DNA from: a virus
DNA length: 64,000 nucleotides
Virus record (IMG/VR): IMGVR_UViG_3300042863_000214
Span: 1-64,000 of that record
Strand: one strand, 5' to 3'
The first letter of the stretch is position 1; the number at the start of each line of letters is the position of its first letter. Below, in pieces: positions 40,506-50,100 of the stretch. The notes beneath the pieces were generated by a model. It saw only the letters and a program-made list of their open reading frames with translations, was not told the origin of the DNA and searched no databases. The translations under genes were made by a program, and so were the position numbers.

Positions 40506-42087
40506 TATGTATGTTTGTTTTTAAATATTGAAATAACGAAGGCAGATTTTTTGCAACATCTTGCCATTTTGTCTGAAGATTGCGTCGTCTAGAAACAAAG
40601 GTATCTACTTGTGATTTAACATCAGTTCTAAAAACATGTGATGCAAAAATAGTATTAAGTTTACTCATAACAAAAAAATGCATACCAGTTGCTACACAAT
40701 GTATTCCGCCAAAATCTCCATGATTGAAATAAAACATTTTTCTATTTGCTAGATCATGGAACCCTTTTCCAAGAGTTGGTATTAGTTTTGTCATCTTTGG
40801 ACTAAATGTTTTATTGGAAATTGTTCTCCAATATTCTGTATCATCTCTAATACTTAATGCATAATGCATTGCTACAAATTCTGCAAAATTGTTATATAAT
40901 TCCAAGGTTGCAGAATTATATACATCTCGATCCCATTGTGTTACGTATCCTTCTCGATCCAATGTTGCAACTACTTTAAATAGGAATTCATGTACAGTAA
41001 ATAATCCGTTACTTTCAAGAGGTTCAATAAACCCTGCACTTAATCCAATTGCAACTACATTTTTAACCCAAGTGCGTTCGTGGATTCCAATACGCATAGT
41101 AATATCTTTATAAGTTAACGCTTCTACCTGCTCTTTAGTTCGTGGCACAGTCATTTTGTCGCTCATTAGATACTGTTTAAATTCTTCCTTAGCATCTTCA
41201 GGGCTAACAAATTTATCACTGTAAACATACCCGGTACCAAGTCTACTCCATAACGGAATATTCCAACACCATCCGTTATTGATAGCCGTACAATTTGTGT
41301 AGGGTTCTAATTCTTTTTCAATTTCTACGTAGGGAACTTGCACAGCCCATGCACGATTGTTAGGTAACATATCTGCATAAGAAATAAAAGGTTCCGCTAG
41401 TGCTTCGCCTAATAGCATACTTTTCCATCCAGTGCAGTCAACAAACAAATCAGCAACTATTTCGTCACCATTCTCCATAATTAATTTTTCTATGCCAGAG
41501 TCTGAAGTTTTAATGTTGGAAACAGTATCTTGAATACGGATTACGCCGCGGGGAATACAATAATGATCACATAACCATTTACCAAATAGAACTGATTCAA
41601 AATGATATGCTACATCTGTGTCAGGTCTATAATTATCAAAGCCGGTGGGATCATTAGTAAATTTATTATTTTCTATGATTGGCATTGTTGAAAAATACGT
41701 TCTGCAATAATCTTCAACTGGGGTTTCAGGATAAAATACCTTTTTAGCCTGCCAATCTTTTACACCGCCTCCTACGTCATCTCCCACAGGAGTACCAAAC
41801 GGGTAGTGAAATGACCCTGCATCCTTATTATAAAAATCGGTAAATTTAATGCTCATTTTATAAGAAGCGTTAGTATACTTCATAAAATCTTGTTCGTCTA
41901 TTCCTAAGGCATGCATCCAATGCCTAATACCGCCTAGTGTGCTTTCACCAACACCTACAATTGGAACATCTGGACTTTCTATTACTGTTATTTTCTTATT
42001 TGGAAAAAAGTTAATTAAGGTGGCAGCAGTCATCCAACCTGCGCTGCCGCCGCCAACTACTACAATATTTTCGATTTTTTTAGGCAT
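40498..42087 (-). CDS. Flavin-dependent tryptophan halogenase family protein, canonical motifs
   Basis: A 529-residue protein with every family hallmark: GGGSAG (12-17), GVGEST (45-50), the lysine region NASYKMSIKF (Lys77 and Lys81), WCWNIP (273-278, exact WxWxIP), and GFIEPLESNG with candidate Glu355/Glu358. Length is close to PrnA and RebH (about 530-540). It is expected to need a flavin reductase, probably from the host; none is visible here. A viral member, VirX1, is known from a cyanophage. It is first in the leftward operon, with GAGGA and a GATAAGTA promoter motif upstream. Confidence 0.93.
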   Translation of the reverse strand: MPKKIENIVVVGGGSAGWMTAATLINFFPNKKITVIESPDVPIVGVGESTLGGIRHWMHALGIDEQDFMKYTNASYKMSIKFTDFYNKDAGSFHYPFGTPVGDDVGGGVKDWQAKKVFYPETPVEDYCRTYFSTMPIIENNKFTNDPTGFDNYRPDTDVAYHFESVLFGKWLCDHYCIPRGVIRIQDTVSNIKTSDSGIEKLIMENGDEIVADLFVDCTGWKSMLLGEALAEPFISYADMLPNNRAWAVQVPYVEIEKELEPYTNCTAINNGWCWNIPLWSRLGTGYVYSDKFVSPEDAKEEFKQYLMSDKMTVPRTKEQVEALTYKDITMRIGIHERTWVKNVVAIGLSAGFIEPLESNGLFTVHEFLFKVVATLDREGYVTQWDRDVYNSATLELYNNFAEFVAMHYALSIRDDTEYWRTISNKTFSPKMTKLIPTLGKGFHDLANRKMFYFNHGDFGGIHCVATGMHFFVMSKLNTIFASHVFRTDVKSQVDTFVSRRRNLQTKWQDVAKNLPSLFQYLKTNIHNE

Positions 42088-42102
42088 TTGTATTCCTCTA
42101 TG

Positions 42103-42154
42103 CAGTTACTTATCACGATGTTAACAAGGAGTGAGAATTCCTGATAAGTAACTG
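42103..42154. promoter_or_regulatory. Divergent promoter/operator: 13-bp perfect inverted repeat
   Basis: CAGTTACTTATCA (42103-42115) and TGATAAGTAACTG (42142-42154) are perfect inverse copies around 26 bases. Each arm reads GATAAGTA facing outward, one toward each halogenase operon, and each is followed by a ribosome binding site (GAGGA leftward, AAGG rightward). The spacer also contains GTTAAC and AAGGAG. It may be two promoters, an operator, or both. Confidence 0.6.
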
Positions 42155-42174
42155 TACAACAAGGCTACGTTATT

Positions 42175-42903
42175 ATGAATGGTACTGTACGAGATAGTAA
42201 TTGGAAATTCTCAGAATTTAAAAGCAAACCTCCTAAGAGTCCGTTTGCCCCAATTTACCATTATATATTTGCTGAAAACTTTATTGAGGGTATAGATTTT
42301 AAAAAAATTGCAAATATAATCTTAGAAAAAGAAAAGATAATTATTAACACAACTCCGCCAACAACTGCTGCGTATACCGGATTAGGTAATGATAGTTTAA
42401 CCTCGCGCTGGAAGTCATTTAATGTGTTTTCATGGACAGAACCAGAGATAGAAAAATTAAAAGTTCAAATACATGAGAAATATTTAGAATTTCTTCAAGC
42501 ATATAATGTGCCTAGATCAAATGTTATGATACAATGCTGGGCCAATGTAATGCGAGAAAGTGAAGAAATGTGTCCGCATATCCACTCAACCGATGAATGG
42601 TCATATTTAGGCGGGCACGTGACAGTGCAATGTGAAGATACTAGTACAGTTTATATAAATCCAATAAATCAAATTAACGATCCAGAAATATATGTTAGTT
42701 ATAATCGGATAGGAAAAATTACACTATTTCAACATAATATTCCGCACTACACTACTCCGCATCATAGTACAACTAACTCCGAACGAATTACCCTTGCTTT
42801 CGATATTTCTCTGTCAGAATTTGTTAATTTGTTTGAGCATAATGATCACCCCGAGTGGCATAATTATGTAATCTTTGATAACCCAACTGGAAAAGAATTA
42901 TGA
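42175..42903 (+). CDS. 2-oxoglutarate/Fe(II) oxygenase-like protein, HxH type
   Basis: A 242-residue protein. The segment MIQCWANVMRESEEMCPHIH followed by STDEWSYLGGHVTV is the counterpart of the SWLNV...HxH...SGVxY core, and FQHNIPHYTTPHHSTTNSERITLAF gives the distal His and Arg. It is more distant from the 202-residue sisters. First gene of the rightward two-gene operon; AAGG lies ten bases before the ATG. Its stop overlaps the next start (ATGA). Confidence 0.72.
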   Translation: MNGTVRDSNWKFSEFKSKPPKSPFAPIYHYIFAENFIEGIDFKKIANIILEKEKIIINTTPPTTAAYTGLGNDSLTSRWKSFNVFSWTEPEIEKLKVQIHEKYLEFLQAYNVPRSNVMIQCWANVMRESEEMCPHIHSTDEWSYLGGHVTVQCEDTSTVYINPINQINDPEIYVSYNRIGKITLFQHNIPHYTTPHHSTTNSERITLAFDISLSEFVNLFEHNDHPEWHNYVIFDNPTGKEL

Positions 42904-44069
42904 AAATAGCTGTTATAGGTGTAGGTACTGCTGGTATAACCTCATTGAGTCATGCACTTCGTTGGCTAGGTAATGAGGATGACACTGTTACTGCAATATA
43001 CGATCCGAATGTAAAAATTCTAGAAATAGGTGAATCGATGGATCCAGGATTTCCTACAGTGCTGTTCGAAGGCGCTGGCTTTACACTACTAGAAGATGCA
43101 GACAAGCTAGATGCTACACTAAAATTAGGAGTTACTTGGAAGAATTGGAGAGATACAGACTTTACTTCCCTAATGCATCCACCGCAATATGCTATGCATT
43201 TTAACAATGGTAAATTAAAAAATTTTTGTTTTGGTCGATTTAAAAAAATATGGGGCGATAGATTTAAAACAATAGAAGGATCAGTTACTGATCTTACTAG
43301 TACTGTTAATCTAGCAACTGTTACTGTTGACAATGTCAGCCACCATTTTGATTTTGTAATCGACTGTAGAGGAACTCCAAAAGACCTAACAGATTACAAT
43401 GTCATTAATGATCCTGTTAATCACTGCTTAGTAAACGTCATAAATGAACCAGGCACATGGGGAACTACAATTCATCAAGCACATGCCAACGGTTGGATGT
43501 TTGGTATTCCGTTAACTACTAGACAAGGTTGGGGTTACTTGTATAACGATAAAATTACTTCAAGAGAAGATGCAGTAGCGGATATTGAAAAAATCTTTAA
43601 TACTACAGATTTAAATCTAAAAGAGTTTAAATTTAACAGCTACTATGCAAAAAGTTTTTTTAATGGACGCATAATTAAAAATGGTAATGCCGCATTGTTC
43701 TTTGAACCGATGGAGGCGCTATCCGGCTATTTTTACAGTACAGTTATGAGAAACTTAACTGATTACATTTATGGGCAATGTTCAATAGATGATGTTAACT
43801 ATAGACTAACTGAAGCTGCACAGGATATTGAAAATTTTATTAATTTTGCATATCACGGTGGCTCAACTTTTGATAGTGAATTTTGGAAAACTACGGTTGC
43901 TACTACTACTAATAAATTGCAAACTGATCAACGATGGGCTGAGACTGTTAAAGATATAAAATCATGTATTTCTAATGGAAAAATTATTCAAGAAAGGTCT
44001 GTTGCAAGATGGTACATTAGACACTGGATTAACTGGGATAAAAATTTAGGGTACAAATATTTTTCTTGA
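42900..44069 (+). CDS. Divergent, short flavin-dependent halogenase homologue
   Basis: A 389-residue protein, about 100-140 residues shorter than the other two. It keeps GVGTAG (7-12), IGES (43-46), a lysine in DATLKLGVTW (Lys75) and a FFEPMEALSGYF segment carrying the expected Glu. The signature is WMFGIP (199-204), with Phe for the second Trp. The substrate-side segments are reduced, so it may act on a different or larger substrate, or be a non-halogenating flavin enzyme. Translationally coupled to the oxygenase upstream; a terminator follows. Confidence 0.78.
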   Translation: MKIAVIGVGTAGITSLSHALRWLGNEDDTVTAIYDPNVKILEIGESMDPGFPTVLFEGAGFTLLEDADKLDATLKLGVTWKNWRDTDFTSLMHPPQYAMHFNNGKLKNFCFGRFKKIWGDRFKTIEGSVTDLTSTVNLATVTVDNVSHHFDFVIDCRGTPKDLTDYNVINDPVNHCLVNVINEPGTWGTTIHQAHANGWMFGIPLTTRQGWGYLYNDKITSREDAVADIEKIFNTTDLNLKEFKFNSYYAKSFFNGRIIKNGNAALFFEPMEALSGYFYSTVMRNLTDYIYGQCSIDDVNYRLTEAAQDIENFINFAYHGGSTFDSEFWKTTVATTTNKLQTDQRWAETVKDIKSCISNGKIIQERSVARWYIRHWINWDKNLGYKYFS

Positions 44070-44073
44070 TCAT

Positions 44074-44102
44074 AAAAAAACGGACTATACAGTCCGTTTT
44101 TT
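44074..44102. terminator. Bidirectional intrinsic terminator
   Basis: An AAAAAACGGACT-ATAC-AGTCCGTTTTTT stem between convergent genes. It ends the rightward halogenase operon and the leftward fibre operon. Confidence 0.92.
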
Positions 44103-44110
44103 ATTAATAA

Positions 44111-44665
44111 TTATACCGGTTCTACTGGTGGTATTATTAGTGCAAGTGGATCCAATCTTGGTAGCGGTGGTGGAGCTATTGCATACTTGGTATCTTTTGA
44201 CGGTTTTGTCGGCGGCTCTGGCCAGGGTACATCAATTCTATCTTTTAAGATATCAATATCAGTAGTATCGGTAATGTTCCTGAGAGCTGCTCGATAAATT
44301 GTCCATTGTGCCCTTTCTTCATCACTAATTGGAGCATCAGGGAGTTGAGTCCAGTCGCAAGATATTAAGTAATATTCTCGTGGGCCTAGAATCCATCTTC
44401 TTATTTTTTCTTCTCGTGAAATTTCCGTAACAGACCACATCTGCTCAATTTTACCTTGGGCGTTTTTAACAATTTCACCTTTTGTAACTTCGGTGTATGT
44501 TTCAAGTGCGGGCATTTCAGAATTATTAACTACAGAAAACCCTTGCGTCAAGGCAAATTCGTCATCCCAGTCGGTACCCATTCCAAAGACATGATTTAAA
44601 TTTTCTTGGGTTATTGGGTATGATGCAGGATCTCCATTCTCATCAATCTTTACATATATTTTCAT
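44111..44665 (-). CDS. Tail fibre / tail assembly chaperone-like protein
   Basis: A 184-residue protein. The segment REYYLISCDWTQLPDAPISD followed by WTIYRAALRNITD matches the phage tail assembly chaperone family (Phage_tail_APC type), whose members sit next to and help fold fibre proteins. The N-terminus is beta-rich, and the last 35 residues are Pro-rich (PWPEPPTKPSKDTKY, PPPLPRLDPL). It lies 23 bases downstream of the glycine-rich fibre gene, with GAGGA before the start. Confidence 0.8.
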   Translation of the reverse strand: MKIYVKIDENGDPASYPITQENLNHVFGMGTDWDDEFALTQGFSVVNNSEMPALETYTEVTKGEIVKNAQGKIEQMWSVTEISREEKIRRWILGPREYYLISCDWTQLPDAPISDEERAQWTIYRAALRNITDTTDIDILKDRIDVPWPEPPTKPSKDTKYAIAPPPLPRLDPLALIIPPVEPV

Positions 44666-44688
44666 TAGTAATTATCCTCGTTATTCTA

Positions 44689-46761
44689 TTATTGATTAGC
44701 TGTACCAGTGCTTGGATATGATCGGCCCGGTCCCCAAATGATACGGACTGCACCTTTGCCGCCCCAGCCGCCGCCTTGGCCGGTTCCGCCTCCGCCTCCG
44801 CCGCCACCATAGTTGCCACCGCAGGCAAATCCGTTACCCTGACCGTTTGAATATGGTTCTCCGTATTTGCCACAAGTTCCGCCGGATCCACCTTGGCCGG
44901 CACCGCCTGATGTACCATGGCCTGTGCCGGGATTGCCACATGCACCGTCTGTACCTTGGCCAAGGATGCCTGTGCCGCCACCGCCTCCTGTGCCGTGAGT
45001 TGATGAGTGGTGGCTGGTTGCGCTGCCACCACCGCCGTAGCATCCTCGATATCCAGAAGTGGCTGCATTACAGTTAGTTGGGCCATAACCGCCAGCGCCA
45101 CCGCCACCTCCGGCTGTATCTGGATACGCTACCATACCACTACTACCGCAGGCAGCAGTGTACGAACCGCCATAGGCGCAACATCCTTGGCAACATCCGC
45201 AACGACCGCCGCCGCCCATAAAGTTTGGAAAACATGAATATCCGCCACCGTTGCCGCTCCAGCAGCCACCGTCTCCAACTTGAACTGTGTAACTGGACCC
45301 TGGGGTGACAGGTATTCCTGCTCCCCATGCCATGCCGCCGCCTGATCCGCCGCACACAGCCCACCCATAATAGCCGCCACCGCCTGCGCCAATTACAGCC
45401 ACACTCACTGTGGAAACACCAGCAGGTGCAACCCATGTATATGCTGTTACACCGCCATTGGTACCGCTTTGAGATCCTTCATACAAAATTTGGCCTACTG
45501 GAGGCGGTATTATAAGATAAAAGGTAAATGCCCTATCAACGTTTTGCGTAGGCGATCCGCCAGTTGCTCGTAAAGTAAACGTGTAAGTAGTATTTGATGT
45601 TGCAGACGGAGTCCCACTAAGAAGACCATTTGATGCTAGGCTCATGCCTGCTGGTACTGAACCAGATATTAAACTATATGAAACTGAATCTCCAGCAATG
45701 TTGCCCGCTGCAAAAGCATAGGACATTGAACCAGTCGTTTTAGTAAGATAAATTGTTGAAGGTGTTGACCAAGAAATTTTAGTATCAACATAGTTTTTAG
45801 ATGCTGCGTGAGTTGAACTTGATGGTTCAGGTACAATGATAGTACTAGAAAAAGTAGCTGCACCCGACATTGTAATTGTTGAGTTAGCTGCTAATGTAGT
45901 AAATGCTCCTGCTGCTCGAGTAGTACCACCAATTGGGGTATTTTGTATGCCGCTGGATGCTGATGTAATTGTACCGCCAACGTTTAAATTTTCACTGACA
46001 CCTACACCGCCTGTTACAACTACTTGACCAGTGCCAGTAGTAGTACTGGTTGTGCCACCAGTCATGGTCACTTGTGCATTTGAACCTAGTGTGGTAAATG
46101 CGCCTGCGGCCCGAGTAGTACCACCAATGTTTGTGTTATTAATGTTACCGGTAGTAGCAGGACTCATTGCTACTGTACCAGTACCAGTTGGACTGATTGT
46201 TACAGTAGCATTTGATGGGCTTAATCCCACTGCTGCATTAGCATCTAGTGTAGTAAAATTACCGGCGCCTCTAGTAGTGCCGCCAATTGCTACATTATTG
46301 ATTGTACCAGCAGTTGCTGGAGCAATAGTAACAGTACCAGATCCTGTTGGACTAGCTGTTACGTTTGCGTTTGCCGGACTTAACGATACTGTACTGTTTG
46401 CAGTTAATGCACCACTAAATGTACCAGCTGTAACCGAAATTGGACCACCTTGATTATTAGTAATAATATAATCTGTGCCATTTGATGTTAGAGTATAAGT
46501 GGTATTATTTGGAATAATTTGAGTAGTAGCAGCCGTAAATCCATTACCAATTATATTTCCAGCTGATGTTTGAATAGTTACATTGCCACCTGTGGAGTTG
46601 TATATACTTTGAATTGTGCCCGGAAATGGTACTGGGGTCGATAATGTTAAGGTGTAACCTGCTGTGCCGGATAATAAAATTGTAGACTTATCAAGTACGT
46701 AGGTTAGTGTAGTAGCCTCCGTTACTGAAATTGTCGATTGTGTAGTGTTAAAACGTGCCAT
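44689..46761 (-). CDS. Tail fibre / adhesin with Gly-rich, Cys-rich tip
   Basis: A 690-residue virion adhesin. About 1-130: beta-rich N-terminus. About 130-320: tandem repeats with IGGTTRxAGxFTTL seen three times. HAASKNYVDTKISW at about 320 is a common fibre motif. About 340-410: putative Ig-like domain (SVPAGMSLASNGLLSGTPS). From about 430: a polyglycine region with many Cys (RCGCCQGCCAYGG) ending GGKGAVRIIWG. Polyglycine-rich tips are known in T4-like adhesins such as gp38 of phage S16, where loops between glycine helices bind receptors. Downstream chaperone gene fits. Confidence 0.85.
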   Translation of the reverse strand: MARFNTTQSTISVTEATTLTYVLDKSTILLSGTAGYTLTLSTPVPFPGTIQSIYNSTGGNVTIQTSAGNIIGNGFTAATTQIIPNNTTYTLTSNGTDYIITNNQGGPISVTAGTFSGALTANSTVSLSPANANVTASPTGSGTVTIAPATAGTINNVAIGGTTRGAGNFTTLDANAAVGLSPSNATVTISPTGTGTVAMSPATTGNINNTNIGGTTRAAGAFTTLGSNAQVTMTGGTTSTTTGTGQVVVTGGVGVSENLNVGGTITSASSGIQNTPIGGTTRAAGAFTTLAANSTITMSGAATFSSTIIVPEPSSSTHAASKNYVDTKISWSTPSTIYLTKTTGSMSYAFAAGNIAGDSVSYSLISGSVPAGMSLASNGLLSGTPSATSNTTYTFTLRATGGSPTQNVDRAFTFYLIIPPPVGQILYEGSQSGTNGGVTAYTWVAPAGVSTVSVAVIGAGGGGYYGWAVCGGSGGGMAWGAGIPVTPGSSYTVQVGDGGCWSGNGGGYSCFPNFMGGGGRCGCCQGCCAYGGSYTAACGSSGMVAYPDTAGGGGGAGGYGPTNCNAATSGYRGCYGGGGSATSHHSSTHGTGGGGGTGILGQGTDGACGNPGTGHGTSGGAGQGGSGGTCGKYGEPYSNGQGNGFACGGNYGGGGGGGGTGQGGGWGGKGAVRIIWGPGRSYPSTGTANQ

Positions 46762-46774
46762 ATTATCTCACCTA

Positions 46775-47107
46775 TTATACTGTTGAAGTTTCGATGCCAT
46801 ATACTGTACACCCAACATTTGCAGCATCTGAATATACCACTATATTTAGTCCGTAATTTAATACCAGACCAGTTCGCTCGAACACACCGCCTGGCACAAC
46901 AATAGTATCATATTCTAACCATTCTTGTGGGTTTGGTGTTGGCGTAGCGCCACCCGAAGTTGTCATTGCTACTCGAATCCTAACTGCTGTTGCGTTTCGA
47001 TTCACTAACGTCACATTACAAACTGTGTAGAATCCCGCCGGCACGGTGTATGCCGTTGCGTTAGTTGCCACACCTACCGCAATATTACCTAATCTTCCTG
47101 TTGCCAT
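46775..47107 (-). CDS. Small virion-associated protein
   Basis: A 110-residue beta-rich protein (MATGRLGNIAVGVATNATAY, EWLEYDTIVVPGGVFERTGL, NIVVYSDAANVGCTVYGIE). It looks like a single small beta-sandwich, perhaps a fibre-associated or decoration protein. Encoded between two fibre genes in the same direction with a GGAG ribosome binding site, so probably part of the fibre complex. No named family is certain. Confidence 0.7.
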   Translation of the reverse strand: MATGRLGNIAVGVATNATAYTVPAGFYTVCNVTLVNRNATAVRIRVAMTTSGGATPTPNPQEWLEYDTIVVPGGVFERTGLVLNYGLNIVVYSDAANVGCTVYGIETSTV

Positions 47108-47124
47108 TTTTTATTTCTCCAAAA

Positions 47125-50100
47125 TTATCGTTGTAAAAAGAATCCCAATGCTACTGGAGCACCGTCAATTCCACCTGTAAAATTCATTTTTGCTTTTATA
47201 TTTAACTGACCGCCACTGGTTGTTGAAATAGAATCATTAGCAATATACACAACACCTGCTGTTAGGGTATTTACATTTAATGAGCTCTGTCCGCCACCAA
47301 TCTGGGCTGTAATATAAGATTTAATTGCTCGCTGTGTAGGTACAATATTATCACTGTTTGCAGTAAAATACGGATCTGTACTAAACTGTGTAATAATTGC
47401 TGATCCAACACCAATATTCAATGCGCCTAACTGTAAGGATTGTAATCCCGATAAGTTAAACGCATCGGCGTTCAATGTAGCAGTACCGGTTGACTGTTGA
47501 ACTCCAAACAAGTTACCAACGTTAAAGTTTCCGTCTTGGTCAGTACTTGTAAAGAACACACGCCCTCCACCTGAACTATTAGTTTGCGCCGCAATACTAG
47601 CAGTAGTAGGGTCAACAAACGGATAGTTAGTCTGTGCTTGATTTCCAGTACCAATATACAAGAAGTCATGTCCAGTTAAACGAACTTGACTATACTTAAT
47701 AGTAGTAGTTATTAAATCTGCATCAATTGGCGCTTCTAATACACTAATTCCTGGGCTAATTTGGAATGTAGCAGTATACTCTCCAGCATTGCCTAGAACA
47801 TTTGTTGCTGCAACTAATTTATACCAGGTACTTGGTAAAGAACCAAATACCACATTTGACCCAGCTGCTGGTACTCTGTGTAAGTTTCTAACGGCAATAA
47901 ATGTACTAGGCTGATATAGATCAGCATTACCGTCACCTGCAGATGTACCAGTTGCTGTGGTAAACGTGTTTCCTCTATTGTAAAAACTTGGGTTAGCCAG
48001 TACACCGTTGCCAGTGCGTGGGTTTAGTGATGCTGTTATAACCTTGTTAGGATCAAACTGTGTTATAATCGGTCCAGCTTTATAAGTACCAGTTAACCCA
48101 GTAGCTGAGGTTAATACCACTGCTGTGCTACTTCCTGCCACTAGACTAACCTTAAATTGTGTGCTAGTTACAGTTGATCCAATTACATAATATAATTTTT
48201 CAGTTACAATGCCACTGCCGTTACAATTTGAAAATACAATTGGTTGACTATCAATCAAGTTTTCTGTAGTATCTGCAGTAATCAAGTTAGTAATATCAGT
48301 AGTTGCTGTTACAGTTCCCTGAGGATATGCACTGCCCGGTTCAACCATTCTAACCTCAGTCATTGTGCCCGATGCTACAGCTATACGTCCTAGTGCTTGT
48401 GCTCCGGTATTAATAGAAGCTGCATTTTGTCCACTAGTTGAACTCATAGCAATCCATAACGGTCTAGAGTTTATATTACCAAATGATAGTGTTGACCAAG
48501 TAGACGAGCTACCTGGCATAGTACGTAGTGTCCAGTTGATACCGTCTGGGCTTGTAGCACATACTGTACTACCTGTAGCAATTGCTATAAATTGTCCTTG
48601 ACCATATTTAATTTTGGACCATGTCTGTGTAGATGGTAATCCAACACCGTAGCTTCTCCATGTAGTACCGTTGTCAATACTGTAGGCAGTTGCTGTTCCA
48701 GATGCTGAACAAATTGCTACAAAACGTCCATTACCGTAGGTAATGCTTGTACCAGTAGTAAATCCTGATGGCAAGTTACCTCCGGCTACCCATGTAGTGC
48801 CGTTTGTGCTTGTTGCGGTTGCTAGGGTAGAACCTGTTGATATTGCTACAAACTGTCCGTTACCAAAAGCCACTGCTGAGTAGTTACCAGATCCTAATGT
48901 TGGCAATGAACGTGTAGTCCAAGATATTCCAGTTACACTAGAAGCTGCTGAACTAGATCCGGTTCCGCCTACTACTACATATGTGCTAACTCCGTTAAGA
49001 ACTCCATATGCAATTCCTGTCATAGTAGATGTAGGTAAATTATTGCCTGCTGTCCATGATGCGGTGTTAGCTGAGCTAGCTAGCAAATATGCAGCATCAA
49101 CTGATCCGCTGCCTGAAATTGCAACAAACTTAGCAGAAGTATCTACTACAGAAATTGTAGGTGTACTTGTATAACCCTGCCCCGGTTCTGTTATAGTTAT
49201 GCTGCTTACGCCAGAATTAGTCAAAACAGCAGTTCCAGTTGCTAAGGTTCCTACATAAGTTAATGCAACACCGTATGTTCCGCTTGCGCCAGTTCCTGTT
49301 TGGAATGTAGGTGCTACTGAGCCAAACGTGCCTGTGGCACCTGCTTGGTAGTAGTTAGTTGTTGTTACTAAACCAACTACGTTAGCATGAGAATAGTAAT
49401 TGCCGCTGGTTGCGGCATCACCACTAGACCATGCAGTAGCACTGACTGGTGCGCTTACTGTAACAGTTGGCGGAGTTGTATAGTTTCTTCCCCACTGGCT
49501 TGTTATCATCTTAGTAATTTTACTAGAATCTGCAGTTACAATAGGAGGAGAATTATAACCTGAACCGTTACTAGTGCCTGGATAACCTACGTTATCAATA
49601 TAGATTGCATCAATTTTTCCATTTAACACAGTACACACTGCAACTGCCCCCAGGCCGCCATTTGTTGGAGTAAACACAATTGTTGGAGCAGTTGTATAGT
49701 TTCGGCCACCGTCGACAATAGTGACTCCGACTACTTGGTCAGCGCCCGGCAGTCCAATGCTGTTAGCAGTTCCCATAATAGGTGTTAAGATTGCTCCGAC
49801 ACCGCCTAAACCACCTACTGTGATCGAAGCTACTACACCAGATCCGCCACCAAAGATAACATCTCCCCAGTTGGCACTGACTGGCAATACTCCGCCCGAT
49901 GCCCATGTTTTTCCATCTAGGCTATAGGCTGTAGCAGTGCCAGTGTTGCCAATTGCAACAAATTTATTATTACCAAATGTTGAGCCAATGTATGTATTAG
50001 CAGGTACTGTTCTTGTAGTTGCAGTATATCCAGGAGCAGTATAGCTAATACGCGGTTCGATAATATAACTAGAAGTTAAGTCAATTGCATTAGAAACTGT

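Noticed and set aside
44834-45515. Several overlapping ORFs in other frames in the glycine-rich fibre region
   Set aside because: GC-rich glycine codons read in other frames give long Arg, Val/Ala or Cys runs. They lack ribosome binding sites and are explained by the fibre gene.
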